Source of the DNA: Chaetoderma sp. LZ-2023a | Lineage: Eukaryota > Mollusca > Caudofoveata > Chaetodermatida > Chaetodermatidae | Reading direction: 5' to 3' | DNA length: 64,000 nucleotides | Assembly (NCBI GenBank): GCA_034401795.1 | Contig: CM067366.1 | Location: 75,845,062-75,909,061, forward strand | In this document: positions 1-11,871 of the stretch, piece after piece | How positions within the stretch are numbered: the stretch's first letter is position 1 | How the letters are laid out: every line of letters starts with the position of its first letter | Notes under the pieces: generated by a model | What the model saw: the letters and a program-made list of their open reading frames with translations, nothing else | Told to the model about the DNA's origin: nothing | Database searches by the model: none | Translations under genes and position numbers: made by a program

Positions 1-33
1 GGGCGGGGAGCATAGCTAAAGGTGGAAAGGTCA
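1..33 (-). mobile_element. P1 palindromic element, left-arm tip (cut by window edge)
   Basis: The first bases contain GGGCGGGG, then a copy of the TAGCTATGC motif read backwards, then the terminal GGAAAGGTC. This is the left arm of family P1 in reverse orientation, and the rest lies outside the window. The family is described at 27,946-28,343. Confidence 0.7.
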
Positions 34-39
34 ATTATA

Positions 40-860
40 GAAATCATCCATTATGTTTGATTCAGTTTCACCTCTCTCCAGTCTACGCGTCAGGCAAACT
101 CACAAGCACCCACACCTGACAGGGTTGCTTGTGTCATGGATGTGCGAGATGAACCATTTATGTATTGCTGGAAATAGGATTTCTGAAATGGAATAAGCAA
201 TACTTTTCTATGTTGGCGTTCATGGTTTGCCATACGAAAACCATCCGATGTATTAGTGTATTAGTCCACGAACAATCTATTCACGTTTCTCCTCGATGGA
301 GACAGACCAAAGATCGCTTATTAAGATGCTGCTGACGAATTTGCCTGATATCTGTTTGGGAACTAATATGCAGAGCTGCGCAATCAATGCATGATATAGT
401 TCCATTGAACACTGTCTTGATCTCGACGCGTTAGTTGCACATGTTAATAAAACTGTGTATTGCTACGCATACTATCGAACCATACCACTATCTTCAGTTG
501 CAATACTGGAGACATGATACATGACATCAGGACATCAATAAGACGCATACGGGCGAAGTGGTGCTCACCTGGAACGACAGTAATTGACCCCAACGTCTGA
601 AGAATACGTCCTAGTGTTCGTCCAGACAAAATAGCAAAAAATGCCCACGTTGTCAAATCCCAATCTTTGAACATTTACCGCATATTCAAACCAATCAGAT
701 TCTCGTATAGAGGTGCGTCTGCCTGCTATGATAAACAAAGTTGCCTACAATGGGTTAAATGGTTCATGAATCTATGTTGGCCGAATTAATAATTGACTAA
801 TCATACTTGTGAATAGGATATTTGAAGCCGATCATCATATGGCTCTCAAGCAAGCAAGAT
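40..860 (+). repeat. Array 1, unit 1, block Y
   Basis: This non-coding block recurs, diverged, at about 11,275-12,990, 15,090-16,000 and 24,440-25,090. Shared landmarks include ATTATGTTTGATTCAGTTTC near 50, TTATTAAGATGCTGCTGA near 320, TATGCAGAG followed by GCAATCAAT near 370-385, and ACATGATACATGACATC near 512. The copies carry scattered substitutions and indels. Short open frames here are not preserved between copies, so I see no gene. Confidence 0.75.
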
Positions 861-999
861 TTGAATTGTATCGTATTGACTAATAACGAGATGTATGTTC
901 TCCAAGATTATCTGTCCCAAGGCAACGATTGAGCGCATAAATACGCACATTCTATCTCAGATACCGAACTGCCAAATTTTACTTCATTTACTAATGTTA

Positions 1000-1350
1000 T
1001 CACGTCACTGTTAAGCAACATTGCCGATGATCATCAAGTTATTTAGATAGGACATATAGGCTGCTTAGCATATTATGTAGAATTGTCTGGGCGGTCTCTA
1101 GGTGTATAACGTTAGTATTACCTGCTATAACACCCGTTAGTAAGTCTAACACGATGATTATAAACACACATGCCATTCGATATATCATATGTACCTAGTT
1201 GTGGAAGATGAGATAAAAGAACAGTTCACACTAGTTTCTAAATAGGTAACTCCTCGTCCCTCACTTTTCAGTGACACTATGGCGGGATACGATCGTTCCC
1301 TGGAGCATCTGATATCATAATCAAATACGACATCTTTTAGTTGGCATCAT
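1000..1350 (+). repeat. Array 1, unit 1, block Z
   Basis: This block matches about 17,800-18,130. Shared landmarks are GTTAAGCAA near 1,010, GTGTATAACGTTAGTATTAC near 1,101, and GACACTATGGCGGGAT near 1,272. No coding frame is conserved between the two copies. Confidence 0.7.
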
Positions 1351-1410
1351 GATCAAGATGGCATAGGTGTATCATGAAAGTGGCATAGGTCCGTTAAGAA
1401 GTAAATGAAT

Positions 1411-1817
1411 GGACCTTTCCGGTTTAGCTATGTCCCGACAATCTGTAGCTAAGCTCCACCATACCTCACTCGTGTTGTTATCGATCGATCTCTGAACACC
1501 CTGACTATCAATTTCTAAGAAACTACGCAGGTAAGCTGTTGACTATTTTGAAACTAATTTGACTGGGCGCTGTTGCTGCCTAAGACAGCAACAGCACTCA
1601 GTCAAATTAGTTTCAAAATATTCAACAGCATGTATATTAAATAGCAAATAATTGCAAAGACGTACACTTCATACAACATGTCGGACTATTGAGATTTGAT
1701 GACGGTCTATATGGAACCCTTTGTGACATAATTAATGTGCTGTCATCATACACGCGCTGAGTTTATTATGACGTCATACGAGGTCAGCTGATGGATGGAT
1801 CTCTGGAAATGTGAATT
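1411..1817 (+). mobile_element. P1 palindromic element, near full length
   Basis: It starts with GGACCTTTCCGG and ends with CTCTGGAAATGTGAATT, which are imperfect terminal inverted repeats. The central palindrome at about 1,536-1,632 pairs GAAACTAATTTGACTGGGCG with its complement around a short spacer. The right arm carries TGACGTCA near 1,770. It is inserted in array 1 between blocks Z and 2,460-2,650. Confidence 0.8.
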
Positions 1818-1849
1818 GAATGTGTTCGACGAATTTACAGCTTAATAAA

Positions 1850-1915
1850 CATTCTGCTGCTAAACAGCAACAGTCCCATTCACATTAGTTTCAAAATATT
1901 CAACAGCTTACGCAC
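1850..1915 (+). mobile_element. P1 half-palindrome fragment
   Basis: GCTGCTAAACAGCAAC is followed by CACATTAGTTTCAAAATATTC and CAACAGC. This is only the right half of the P1 central palindrome. Both arms are missing. Confidence 0.55.
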
Positions 1916-1946
1916 ATTGTTACTTTGAATTGTACCCTCTTGGAAT

Positions 1947-2347
1947 GGCACGTTCCAGTTTTTGCTATGCCCCGCCCATCTCTAGCTAAGCTCCACCCAC
2001 ACACCTGTCGTGTTGGGATCGATCGATCTCTGAACTCGCTGACTATCAATTTCCAGAAAACTATACAGATCAGCTATTGAATATTTTGGAAATAATTGGA
2101 CTGGACGCTGCTGCTGCCTATGGCGGCAACACCGTTCAGTCAAATTAGTTTCAAAATGGTCAACATCATGTTTATTAAACAGTAGAAACATACACTTCGT
2201 ACAACGTGTCGGACTATTAAGAGTTAAAGACGGGTCACCTAGAATTAGTTATGACGTAATGATTATGACGTCATCATATACGCCACTTTGCTGATTATGA
2301 CGCCATAGGACGTCAGACGATAGACGGATACTCTGGAAATGTGAATT
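1947..2347 (+). mobile_element. P1 palindromic element, near full length
   Basis: The left arm has TATGCCCCGCCCATC, then CTAAGCTCCACCCACAC, then the tandem GATC run GATCGATCGATC. The central palindrome at about 2,072-2,166 is decayed. The right arm has TTATGACGTAATGATTATGA followed by further CRE-like sites, and the copy ends in CTCTGGAAATGTGAATT. A reversed left-arm scrap (GGGTGGAGCTTAGCTAGA) follows at about 2,393-2,418. Confidence 0.8.
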
Positions 2348-2459
2348 CAGCGTTCAACGTGTCAACACTTACTCAAATGGACATACAAAGTGGGTGGAGC
2401 TTAGCTAGAATGGGCTCCTTGATTACCAATTCATGCAGGTGTCTCTATCCATGCGACTG

Positions 2460-2650
2460 ACCAACATCTCTTGCATCCAACATGAAGTATATCGATATAC
2501 TGTGATAATTCATTCGCGGTATGCCACAATATTGTCTTGGTCCACCTTACGACCCACTATTAGGAAGCTATTTTGAAGTGTTTCATTCAGTCTTCATGCA
2601 TCACAAAATGTGTTCTTAGTAAAAGTGGAACGAAGAAGAAGATGCAAGAG
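2460..2650 (+). repeat. Array 1, unit 1, block with GAAGAA tail
   Basis: This matches about 18,170-18,380. The shared string runs from ATTGTCTTGG through CCAACTATTAGGAA-like sequence to TTGAAGTGTTTCA. Both copies then run into a GAAGAAGAA-type purine tract. No conserved open frame is seen. Confidence 0.65.
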
Positions 2651-2659
2651 GAGGAAGAA

Positions 2660-3640
2660 AAAGAAGATTTTTCATATTACAACTGTGCATAAATATACAC
2701 ATTTAAAATGGCATTACAAAATATCTCAATCCAAAATAATATCTCAAATACTATGAGAAAAATTGTTAAAAGAAAAATAAACTAGAACACATTTATTGAA
2801 GTAAATGTAAATCTGCGATGCCTTGCCATTAAGGAATACTAGAAGCCCTCTTTTTATATAACCATTGAGCATTTCTGGTGCTGATCGGATTTAGACTCTA
2901 TGTGTAGTCGTAGTTCAAAGATCCATACTTGAAGCTCCCATAAGGTTTACATTGGGCATGGACAATCTCATTTCTAAAAAAATTATTGGACTACGGCTCT
3001 TCCAACTTGATATGAAATCAAGTTTATATAGGGGACTAGAAGTTCATCAAGTATCAAGTCGATCAGAGCAAATGATTTTTTGAAACAAAGACACGTTTGT
3101 CATCCTGAGTTCGTTTCTGCCAAAAACGAAAACTGATATCATTGACCAAAATGTTCGCCTGGCAGACATGTTGAACAACATTCCGAAAAAGGGTTTTCTC
3201 AATATTTTCCATCCAGAGTTCATTTCCCTCAAAAACCTAAACTTGTAATTTTGATTCCAAGGGGTGGACTTCAACCTGGGCCTGTGCCACATGGGTTATG
3301 GGCACGTGAAAGTACGTCCCATGTTATCATCTACTATGTTCATTAACCTTCTCTGATGAAGGGGAGATGACGAGACCTGCAATCTCGAAGGGAGACCGTT
3401 TGGCTGCTATCATCTATCAGACGTTGATGAGCAACACATGCGGTCATTTGGGCATTAGCTATAATTCACCAAGATAAATGGTGTCTAATTTTGTGTTCAG
3501 ATTTTAACGACAATGGCAAGAAAATGAGGAAGAAGATTAAGAATAAACGAGAGCAGAAACATGAACAAGAACAAGAATAACACAACCAGGAAGCCAATAA
3601 GCTACGCTACATTGCATAGGACAACGTCTGCAATTCCATA
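2660..3640. other. Stretch with no assignable feature
   Basis: AT-rich sequence without recognisable coding, RNA or transposon signals. A short minus-strand frame at 3,047-3,292 has no recognisable domain. A pair of direct repeats (TTGTCATCCTGAGTTCG and a related TTTTCCATCCAGAGTTCATT) lies near 3,100-3,225. Parts may be unit-specific sequence of array 1. Confidence 0.4.
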
Positions 3641-4390
3641 TTACTTGAGTCTACTTGAGTCTATATATAGTTAATATTTATGAGATCAATTCATTGAGCC
3701 TCAACGAATCAATTGTGCCCATAAATCTATAAAGAAAATTTGAGTTCATTAGAGCCGATATTAAATCTATCATATATTCCTCAAAATAGAGCTACACATT
3801 GGTAGTGAAGCTCTCGTAATTACGCTGACAAGAACGATCTCCAAGTTAACCTAGGCGCAATTTGTTAATATTATATAAAAATCCATTGAAAAGCGAAGAC
3901 ATTAGCGAGGTCTGTGATCACACACTTTGCAACATAATCATTTATCATCGCCATGTGTGCTCATTCTCCTTGACTGGTCACGTCAACTTGCTAAATGTCA
4001 TATTCCCGACTTACGAATATCCTAATTCGCCGCGGGAATATTTACCACCGTTAGTAGCTTCTAGCTGATTAACCTTCTAATGCATGTTTCCTGTTTTCCT
4101 AAATGCCGTTGCTGCTCCAGAGTGCGAATGCTTGAGGTAGTTCTTTGTCAACCAAATTATCTTTAAATATTTGTCAGATTCTATTACTTTTCACTATGTT
4201 GACTTTACCTACTGTGACTGCGTTTGTGAGCGATGGATGCGTAAATATGTGTACGTCCGTTTGTTTGTGTGCATGCATAAGTGCGTTCCTGTGTGTGTGT
4301 GTGTGCGCGTGCTTGCGAGCGAGAGTATAAGCGTGCGAGCGTGCACGCGTGTCTGGTGTATGCGTGAGTGCGTGCTTGTGTTTGTTGTAT
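3640..4390 (+). repeat. Array 1, unit 1, block W
   Basis: This matches 20,430-21,950. Landmarks are TTTATGAGATCAA, CATAAATCTATAAA (against CATACATCTATAAATG), ATTAAATCTATCAT, and AACCTAGGCGCAATTTGTTA (against AACCTAGGCACAATTTGTTA). The second copy is longer because a P1 element (20,587-20,997) and a P2 element (21,080-21,505) have inserted into it. Confidence 0.75.
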
Positions 4391-4391
4391 T

Positions 4392-4405
4392 TTAGAGATA
4401 GCGAG

Positions 4406-4472
<67 letters not shown>

Positions 4473-4560
4473 GAGAGGGAGAGAGAGATATAGGGGAGAG
4501 AGAGAGGGGGAGGGGGAGGGAGAGAGAGAGAGAGAGAGGGAGAGAGAGAGTACGAGGGTG
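4392..4560. repeat. GA microsatellite
   Basis: A (GA)n run with minor GGGA interruptions. It occupies the same place in the duplicated block as the GA run at 21,953-22,005, so the seed repeat predates the duplication. Open frames across it (Arg-Glu or Ser-Leu repeats) are artefacts. Confidence 0.97.
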
Positions 4561-4632
4561 AGGGAGGGAGAGGAGGGTGGGGTGGGGTGGGGTGGGTGGG
4601 GTGGTGCTGGTGGGGGTGGGTGATGGTGAGGG
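4561..4632 (+). repeat. G-rich GGGGT/GGGT tract, possible G-quadruplex
   Basis: Repeated GGGGT and GGGT runs follow the GA microsatellite, giving more than four closely spaced G3-5 tracts. Quadruplex potential is inferred from the base pattern only. Confidence 0.7.
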
Positions 4633-4739
4633 AGTGATGCAAATTGACAACCGAGTTGGAAACATTGGTAGCCGTACTTAGATAGCGTGCACGAGGTTAT
4701 AGTATATGTTATAACAAGCTTAGCACATATGTAATATAA

Positions 4740-5850
4740 TGTTTAATATGTTCAGCTCTCCTCAGAAATTTGGTGATGAGAAGCCAGATTATTCAGCGAT
4801 AATATTTCAATGTGTGGCTGGACGATCCTTCGTCCACCCTTTGCACAGATAGGGTTAGAGCTATATATGCATTGCCATTGACAGACTCTCAATTGTTTTG
4901 AACTACCATCAAATGTGTTGGATGTTAAAATTAGGAGTTTCTGAAAATAGAATGACACACACTTCAGCGAAAAAGTTAGGTTACACAGGTAGTATATACA
5001 TGCATATAACATACGCCCAGATATTATTAGACATATTGGTGGGTGCGGGTGGCGTAGGTCGGTACTCACATTATTAATAGTGTCAAGGAAAAGAATCGTC
5101 ATCTGGTGAATATTTTGTAATTAATTTGACTGACAGCTGTTGTTGCTTACATATCCTCGTACAATTTCCCACGATTTCCATTGCTTTCCAGTTTATCATC
5201 GTAAACATAGTGAATTTTAATTTAATCCAGATAAATCAATGTACATATTTTAAGAAATATTAAATCAATACCCCTAAATGTGCTTAGATAGGGGAGCTGG
5301 AGATTTTCTAAGACACCTATATATACAAGGGCTATGACAAATCAATTGAAAATGAAATTAGTTTAGATTAAATCAATTCAATCATGTTATTTTAATCAGA
5401 ATTTTCTGTTACATAATTATGCTCGTATATTGGCATAGCTCATATAACATGGTTCAACTTCTGGCTGACATACCCAATCTACTATTGTTCCATTATCTTT
5501 TTCTTCCGGAAATCCATTTGGCCCAATCTATGATGTTATCTCAAATTATTATGAGCTCATCCACTCAACCCACATTATTTATTTAACCATTGGCTAATCG
5601 ATTCTGCATAGCCGCCATGTTGACCCTCTATTTTTCTCACTCAATATATTGCTTCGGTATTCTATAATATGATATACTCCGGTAATTGAGCCATGTTATT
5701 TCTTGAGTATATGATTTCTGTACATATGTCACATTATGAATATGTGTAATTAATGGATAAACCGATTTCCTTCCAAATTAATCTTAATATTATTAGGTTA
5801 TTGAACATTTCTGAGTACAGTATGGATTCTTATTGTACGAGTCCACGGTG
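4740..5850 (+). repeat. Array 1, unit 1, block V
   Basis: This matches 22,010-23,510. Shared strings include AATTTGGTGATGAGAAGCC, GATTATTCAGCGATAA, and GACGATCCTTCG. Further on both have ACTCCGGTAATT and then CATATTATGAATA-like sequence near the block end. A half-palindrome reminiscent of P1 near 5,107-5,150 is present in both copies (22,466-22,500), so it is older than the duplication. Confidence 0.8.
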
Positions 5851-6359
5851 TGTTTCAAAATCAGTATTGGACGAGACGCCGGATTATTATACACCTATAT
5901 ATTGAAACAATTTGAAAATAGGTTTTACGGAATTCCCGTGTGACGTCATTTTCACGCGCGCGCAGATGACTGGCCGTCAAGCGTACATCGACGCTACTCA
6001 AAGCTATGCAAATTGCAATTTTACGTCAGCTCTACTGGTAAAGTTGACCGAATTAACAATTCTAACATCAAATACTATTTTACCATGCATTTTTAGAAAT
6101 ATATTATTGACTCTATGCACATTAGAAGGCAAAATACTACCGCGATGGTATGTCAGAAACGCCCCACCCCATCAGTGCATGTGGATCCTGGTAGGCTATA
6201 CTACCAATACTAGCGGCAGCTCGATAGATACTGTTTAAGAAGGCGCCCAGGATGGCTATATATGGCCCTACTGTCATAATGATTATCAGTGTGTGCATAT
6301 GCGAGAGAGGTGGGGGTGGTGGCGGGGGTGGGTCGGGTTGGTAGGTGTGTACGTGCATG

Positions 6360-6895
6360 TGCATAGATTTCGAAAGTTGTTCTGTGGAAGAGCCCTGAGG
6401 TGAAACCGCGTTTTGACAATTTCTGGTAAATGAATCAAAATTCTGAATGGTGGTTCTGGAGCCAACCACCATAGGGTCCTTTCGGCCAAATTTGGTTGAA
6501 ATCATTTAGAATGGTAAGGAGAAGAAGCATTTTGACAAGTTCCGCTACATTTTTCATAAAATCTAAGATTTCCACCCAAAACACTCTGGAGCCAACGATC
6601 ATTGGATCCTTTCAGCCACATTTGGTTGACATCGCTCATAATGGTAAGGTGATGAAGCATTTTGACAATTTCTGGTACATTTTTCATAAAATCTAAGATT
6701 TTCAACAAAAAAATTGATGAATCAAAATTCTGAATGGAGCCTACGGCCATAGAGTACTTCAAGTTGAACTCGCCCAAACGGTTAATGAGGAGTAGTGTTT
6801 TAAAGCAAAAGTTGATGGACGGACGGATGGATGATGGCCGGACGGTCGCTACGGCATAAGCTCACTTGGCCTTTCGGGTGAGAAGGTGAGCTGAC
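6360..6895 (+). repeat. Dispersed invertebrate repeat with internal direct repeats and 3' hairpin
   Basis: Related modules repeat: TTTTGACAATTTCTGGTA, TTTTTCATAAAATCTAAGAT (twice, about 125 bp apart), and CTGGAGCCAAC (twice). The end is a GGAC-type run (GATGGACGGACGGATGGATG) followed by AGCTCACTTGGCC and GGTGAGCTGAC, which can pair as a small hairpin. From memory this ending resembles repeats that are common in bivalves and other marine invertebrates. Confidence 0.6.
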
Positions 6896-7079
6896 AATGA
6901 TTAGTTTCAATTTGATTATGAATTAATTATTCAATATGCAGGAAACTACTCAGAGCATCTCATTTTCCAATTATTATAGGGGAAGGGCCATGACACCCCT
7001 CCCCACCCCCACTGCCATTGGGAACCCCACCCAGACCATGACTGCTAGGTTGGACACAACCTATAATATAATCTTAATT

Positions 7080-7320
7080 CCATGCCCTGTAGGTGGGGCT
7101 TAGAATGCACCTTCCGTATCCTCTGCGTGTCGTAAGAGGCGACTAAAGGAGGTAATAGTGAGGTAACCCTGACAGAAACCTCGAGTGCTGAAGACGGAGG
7201 TTCCAGGCCGCACGGCGCACTCTAATAAACCATGGATCCACGCACTTAGCGCTTATGATCATGTCGATAGTCACTTACAGGACCGGCGGTATGATCAGCG
7301 AACGAAAGAAGAAGAAGAAT
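7080..7320 (+). mobile_element. Candidate SINE or LINE 3' tail
   Basis: The string CTGCGTGTCGTAAGAGGCGA lies near 7,122. It resembles a motif I associate with molluscan and other invertebrate SINEs. It is GC-richer than its surroundings and ends in a short AAGAAGAAGAAG tail at about 7,305-7,318, as a retroposon would. No Pol III A or B box was firmly identified. Confidence 0.4.
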
Positions 7321-9094
7321 CTTAATTCCACCAAGACACAGTTGGTGAACTTACTATTAAACTCTCCAGACTTATGAGTGTTATTTTCACAAATTGTGTG
7401 TTTTGTGGGGTTAGTGACAAAACAGAGGGTGAGGTAGGGAGCATTAGGCCCCTAACAGTTTTAGATGATGTGTGGAGGGATAGAGGGAGGGGTGGTGGCT
7501 AAGACAATTTCTTTTCCTGGCAGCAACCGTGACAATGTATAATAGTCAGTAAATAAAATAATACTAAATGCAGTCATACTCAAATAGCTGATCAGTACAG
7601 TATATTTTAATATTCAACTGGAAAAAGATCTGAAATTTACAGAGTGAACATGGCGAGGCCATATGCTGTGGGCCATGGACTGTGGGACCTGGTCCGATGG
7701 CTATCTGTTCAGCATTATCCCTGTAATGCTGAGGATTGATAAATTGACATCTTTCAAGACATATTACTACAGAATCAATTGTTGGCAATCATTAAGAAAA
7801 TTTCAATTTTTCACACAAATGCACATTTACACTTTAGAGATCAAGAGAAAGCAATTTTTAAAATGTACAACAAATGGCGCAAGGCATCTCAAGATCAATA
7901 CAAATGCTGGTTTTGGACAATTTGGCCTTTAACGTGTCAACACCTACTCACTTTGTTATATTACATATGTTATACTATGTTGATAAAGTTATAAAATAAT
8001 TGAAAAGAAATTGGGAATTAGTCATTCTTGGGGCAAAGTAATTTCAATTAGCAATTCCAATTCTTAAAAATTTACCAATTTATCCAATGTGGTAATCGAA
8101 TTAGTACAACTTCCAATTACCACCAGCCCTGGTCATTGTTAAATTGAATCTGCTATCTAGAGCCTATAACTTTCCCTGTATGGGCGGAGTTACACCCCTG
8201 TCAGCCTTGAACTTGCTTCACCACATCTAATTTGCAGCATTTCCTGAGTGAATGGTACATTGCTAGATACTCATACACCACAGGTATACTCCACTCCTAT
8301 TTAAAATACAAATTGGTTTCTATGTTTGGAAGGATGTGGGGGCCATATGTTCAGCAATGTTTTAATATGGAGTGAGTTATTCAACACTGGAAATGTTACC
8401 TAATTTCTCTGAACCATGACACATGCAGATGCACACATGTAATTATCAAATGCTAACACATTTTGTAGAACTTACAGTTTGCATACACTGAGATAAACAT
8501 TGATTGTTCTTTCTATGCTATCTACTTTATCAAGCATATGCCATCAGTCACCCGTATTCTAAATGATGTAAATATTTAAATAATTAATTTTGCTATTAGC
8601 TGTAGAGTGTTAATGCAGAATGTGAAATGGAAGTAAGGCTCTACATGGGTGGTTCTCAATTATTTTAACTACATACACACAATTTATACAATAGCAGTTG
8701 GTATAATGTATTGAGGCCTAATAAAATAATAACCCAATCACATGTCCCTAGCAATTGAGGTAGGTAAATGTAGAGAATTATCTTTCATGGTGAGGGTTAG
8801 GATTTCTTTTACTATGTTTTTGCTAAGCATAGCAAAATAAAGCTAGGAAAGTGATACAACTATGAAAATTCAATAAATTTTACAATCAGTCCAGTCTTTT
8901 TATGTAGAAATATAAACATTGCAATATTTTTTGGAAACGGGTGAATTGTATCCATTGTTGCAGGTACATGTAGGTAATGAATCCTAGACATCCATACGCT
9001 TTTAGACATCCATATACTTTTAACCTTGAAGGACAATGTAGCTATTCATTAACCTTTTCACCACTGAATTCCCCATGTCTCATTTTCAATGCTA

Positions 9095-9200
9095 CAATAC
9101 AGGAAAACTATTGAATATTTTGAAATTAATTTGGCTGGAGGTTGTTGCTGGCAATGGCTTCCAGTCAAATTAATTTCAGAATATTCAACAGAATAAGTTT
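9095..9200 (+). mobile_element. P1 central palindrome remnant
   Basis: CTATTGAATATTTTGAAATT pairs with AATTTCAGAATATTCAACAG around GGCTGGAGGTTGTTGCTGG. Both P1 arms are missing or unrecognisable. Confidence 0.6.
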
Positions 9201-9605
9201 TATATCGTAAAGAATATACTTTTTCATTTGCCGGTGAAATAGGTAACTAAATACACAATTAAACATGATCAACATGTATTCAAAGTTAGTTAAGCTTATT
9301 TACTTTTATGCATATAGTAACTGTGACTTACGCTTACAATCAGTGGTGCTGCCATTAGCTAGCCAATTGTCTACCACCAGAAACGCAGGATAAAACCCCT
9401 TTTCAACCCACTCATCCCAACCCCAACCCATCTCATCTGTACCTCTAAATCAGCTCCTGCATGTCAAAATATTTAACACACCCAGCTGGTTATCATACTA
9501 TATCTTCTGTGAGCTAGGGATAATTAAACTGACTTAAACAAATGACAACACTGCTAAATATTTTCACATGAGTCAACTTAGACTAACAACCATTTGCTAT
9601 CAGCG

Positions 9606-9631
9606 CCCCCCCCCCCCCCCCCCCCCCCCCC
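9606..9631. repeat. Poly-C run of 26
   Basis: An uninterrupted C run followed by C-rich CCCAACACCCACACCCC. Its length may be uncertain in assembly. Confidence 0.95.
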
Positions 9632-9974
9632 GACCCCCAACACCCACACCCCAACCAAACATGTACACAGTTATTGGCTCTCAATCTTCTAGAGGTATGA
9701 TTTATCACCAATCATACTTACCATCGTTAGAACACTTATTTGAATATGAAGAGCACACATGTTGCCATTCACACACACAATGACTGAATGAGCAAGCCAT
9801 TTGATGCACGAATACTGGTTCCAACATGGTATGAAAGAAGGGAATAAATCATTTCCCTCAATATCGTACACAAATAAAGTGGAAATTGAATATATTTCGC
9901 CAAACAATTATTATTTAGAGGATTAATGCGGTGTAAGATAAGATTTACAGCCAGCAAGATCAGTGTTTACTCTA

Positions 9975-10270
9975 TCACGTCAGTGGCCGCTTGACGGCCT
10001 TCCCCGTTCTAAAAATAATGACGTGATGACGTCACTAAAAACCTCCTATAAGCAATTCAAAGCAACATGCTGTTGAATTTATTATTTACCAAATGTACAG
10101 TGCGGATGATACGAGTTCATTTATGACGTAATACCGCATTTAGTAATACTAATATGACGTGTTGTTTGGGTGATGCAACAATTCCGATACAAATGACGTC
10201 ATAAACCACGGTGACGTAAAACTATTATGACGTTACAAAAAGCCTCGAGAGTCCAAGAACACTTTTAGAC
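9975..10270. promoter_or_regulatory. Cluster of CRE and half-CRE motifs
   Basis: TGACG occurs repeatedly, including TGACGTGATGACGTCAC at 10,019-10,035, ATGACGTAA near 10,124, ATGACGTG near 10,154, AATGACGTCAT near 10,193 and ATGACGTT near 10,229. A short P1-like CATGCTGTTGAATTTATT lies near 10,067, so this may be an eroded P1 right arm. A regulatory role is inference only. Confidence 0.35.
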
Positions 10271-10384
10271 AGAGTACAATATCACTTTTTAGAGTCCAAT
10301 AACACTTTTCAGAGTACAATATCCCTTTTTATTGGACGGTCACGTTGTAGTAATTCAGCCATTTCATTGGCTAATATATAAAGG

Positions 10385-11270
10385 TGTATAATAAGACATT
10401 TTGTTATATTTCCCACTGATTTCACTCTTAATACATATTTTGCTTCGAAACCATTTTAAAGCATCATAGAAATTTAGGCGCTCACTGTTCAGTGCCTTTA
10501 TGACTTGGTTTTCACATATATGTATCCAGTTACCGATTCAGGATGAAAGGACAAAGTGACCCAGAAGGATGAGTTTGCATAAATGTAGTTGTTTTCAACA
10601 ATTTGTGAAAGGTTGAACAAATTGTCCCATAATAAAATTGACCCTACATCGCCCCGGACGACCCTGGTTAAAGCGGAATAGTGTACTGAGATCCAGTAAA
10701 AGCAATACAAACGGTTACAAAGTGGAGGCAATTGAGTAATTGAATTGAGATGTGTGAACTGTTGGTGAGAAGTCAAAACGTGTTTACGTTCCACAATTAC
10801 ACTCTACTGCTAATGTAATGCATTTCCCTCCATTTGATTATCGATTCTGCACCAGCACCAGGAGAACTCATTACCTACACTATGCTACAAGTTAGGCTTT
10901 AATTGGCTCGTGTCGTTACAATACTTCCCAACGCCAAACACGCTCTCTTCCGCCACCTGCCATAACATTCCAAATAAAGTATAGCGAACAGCACATGCAG
11001 ATACGAGTATGCACGTCATATCCTCATTCCTAACAACTGACGCATGCTGAAGAATTTAGATACAGACAGCTGATTAACTGGAGTGCAGAGTCTAGTACAA
11101 TTCCGTGTCTTTATGAGTACTAATTTACCATTATTGACGCTTACTTACACGATCGAATTCATATCCTGCTAATGCGTATATGGCACATTCGACATGAACG
11201 ACATACGATAACAATCAGTGGTCGCAACTGAAATCGTACTACTTTAGTGCAAAAGTCAATTTTGAAAAGC
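10385..11270 (+). repeat. Array 1, block X (first copy)
   Basis: This matches 13,375-14,690 (interrupted by a P1 element) and 23,515-24,440. Landmarks are AAGGATGAGTTTGCATAAAT, GTGTTTACGTTCC, CCATTTGATTAT, and GACAGCTGATTAA-like sequence near 11,070. Minus-strand open frames at 10,498-10,794 and 23,547-23,819 share a few residues only because the DNA is homologous. The frame is not maintained along the block, so I do not call a gene. Confidence 0.8.
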
Positions 11271-11274
11271 ATAC

Positions 11275-11786
11275 ATTATGTTTGATACAGTTTCACCTCT
11301 CCAGTATAAGCGCCAGACAAACTCAGAAGTAGACATACCTCACACGACGGTTGTGAACATAACTCATATTGGCATATCAGATCGGAGGTAATAATGACTA
11401 TGTTGAATTCAATAAATGCCAAATCATCTCCAAAACCAATCTTGGATCAGAGAAGCATTTAATTTGCTGAGGCTTTGACCGCAATGTGAAACACCTTACA
11501 ATGATGTGTAATATTCAATATAAGATTACCATTGCCATATTGAGCGCCAGATAAGTCAGGTACTTGCTTAATGCAACTAATTTGCTATTGCAAATGCCGT
11601 TTGCCTTTACATGATGGTGTTCTCTTGTAATGACCGTCTTAGATAAGCACCATTGTCTGGCCACAAACTCACGCACCATTTTGGTATAGGTACACACACG
11701 CGCACGCACGCACGCACACACGCACGCACGCACTGACACACACACACACACACACACACACCCACCCACCCACCCACCCACCCACC

Positions 11787-11871
<85 letters not shown>

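Larger units (their letters stand above)
5850..10385. other. 4.5 kb insert interrupting array 1
   Basis: In the copy at 23,350-23,560, block V runs directly into block X. Here the two are separated by about 4.5 kb. The insert holds the hairpin-ended repeat (6,360-6,895), a SINE-like element (7,080-7,320), a P1 scrap (9,095-9,200), a poly-C run and a CRE-rich stretch (9,975-10,270). I saw no gene in 7,320-9,090, which is AT-rich with only short open frames. Confidence 0.6.

Noticed and set aside
1411-1817. P1 target-site duplication such as AAT or TTCA
   Set aside because: AAT often precedes the left end and AATT follows the right end. However, comparison with the empty sites near 3,815 and 10,790 did not give a consistent duplication, so I did not assign one.
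10498-10794. 98-codon minus-strand frame similar to the one at 23,547-23,819
   Set aside because: It is tempting as a conserved gene, but the similarity follows from block X duplication. Frames break at different places, and the third copy (13,500-13,790) does not keep it open.
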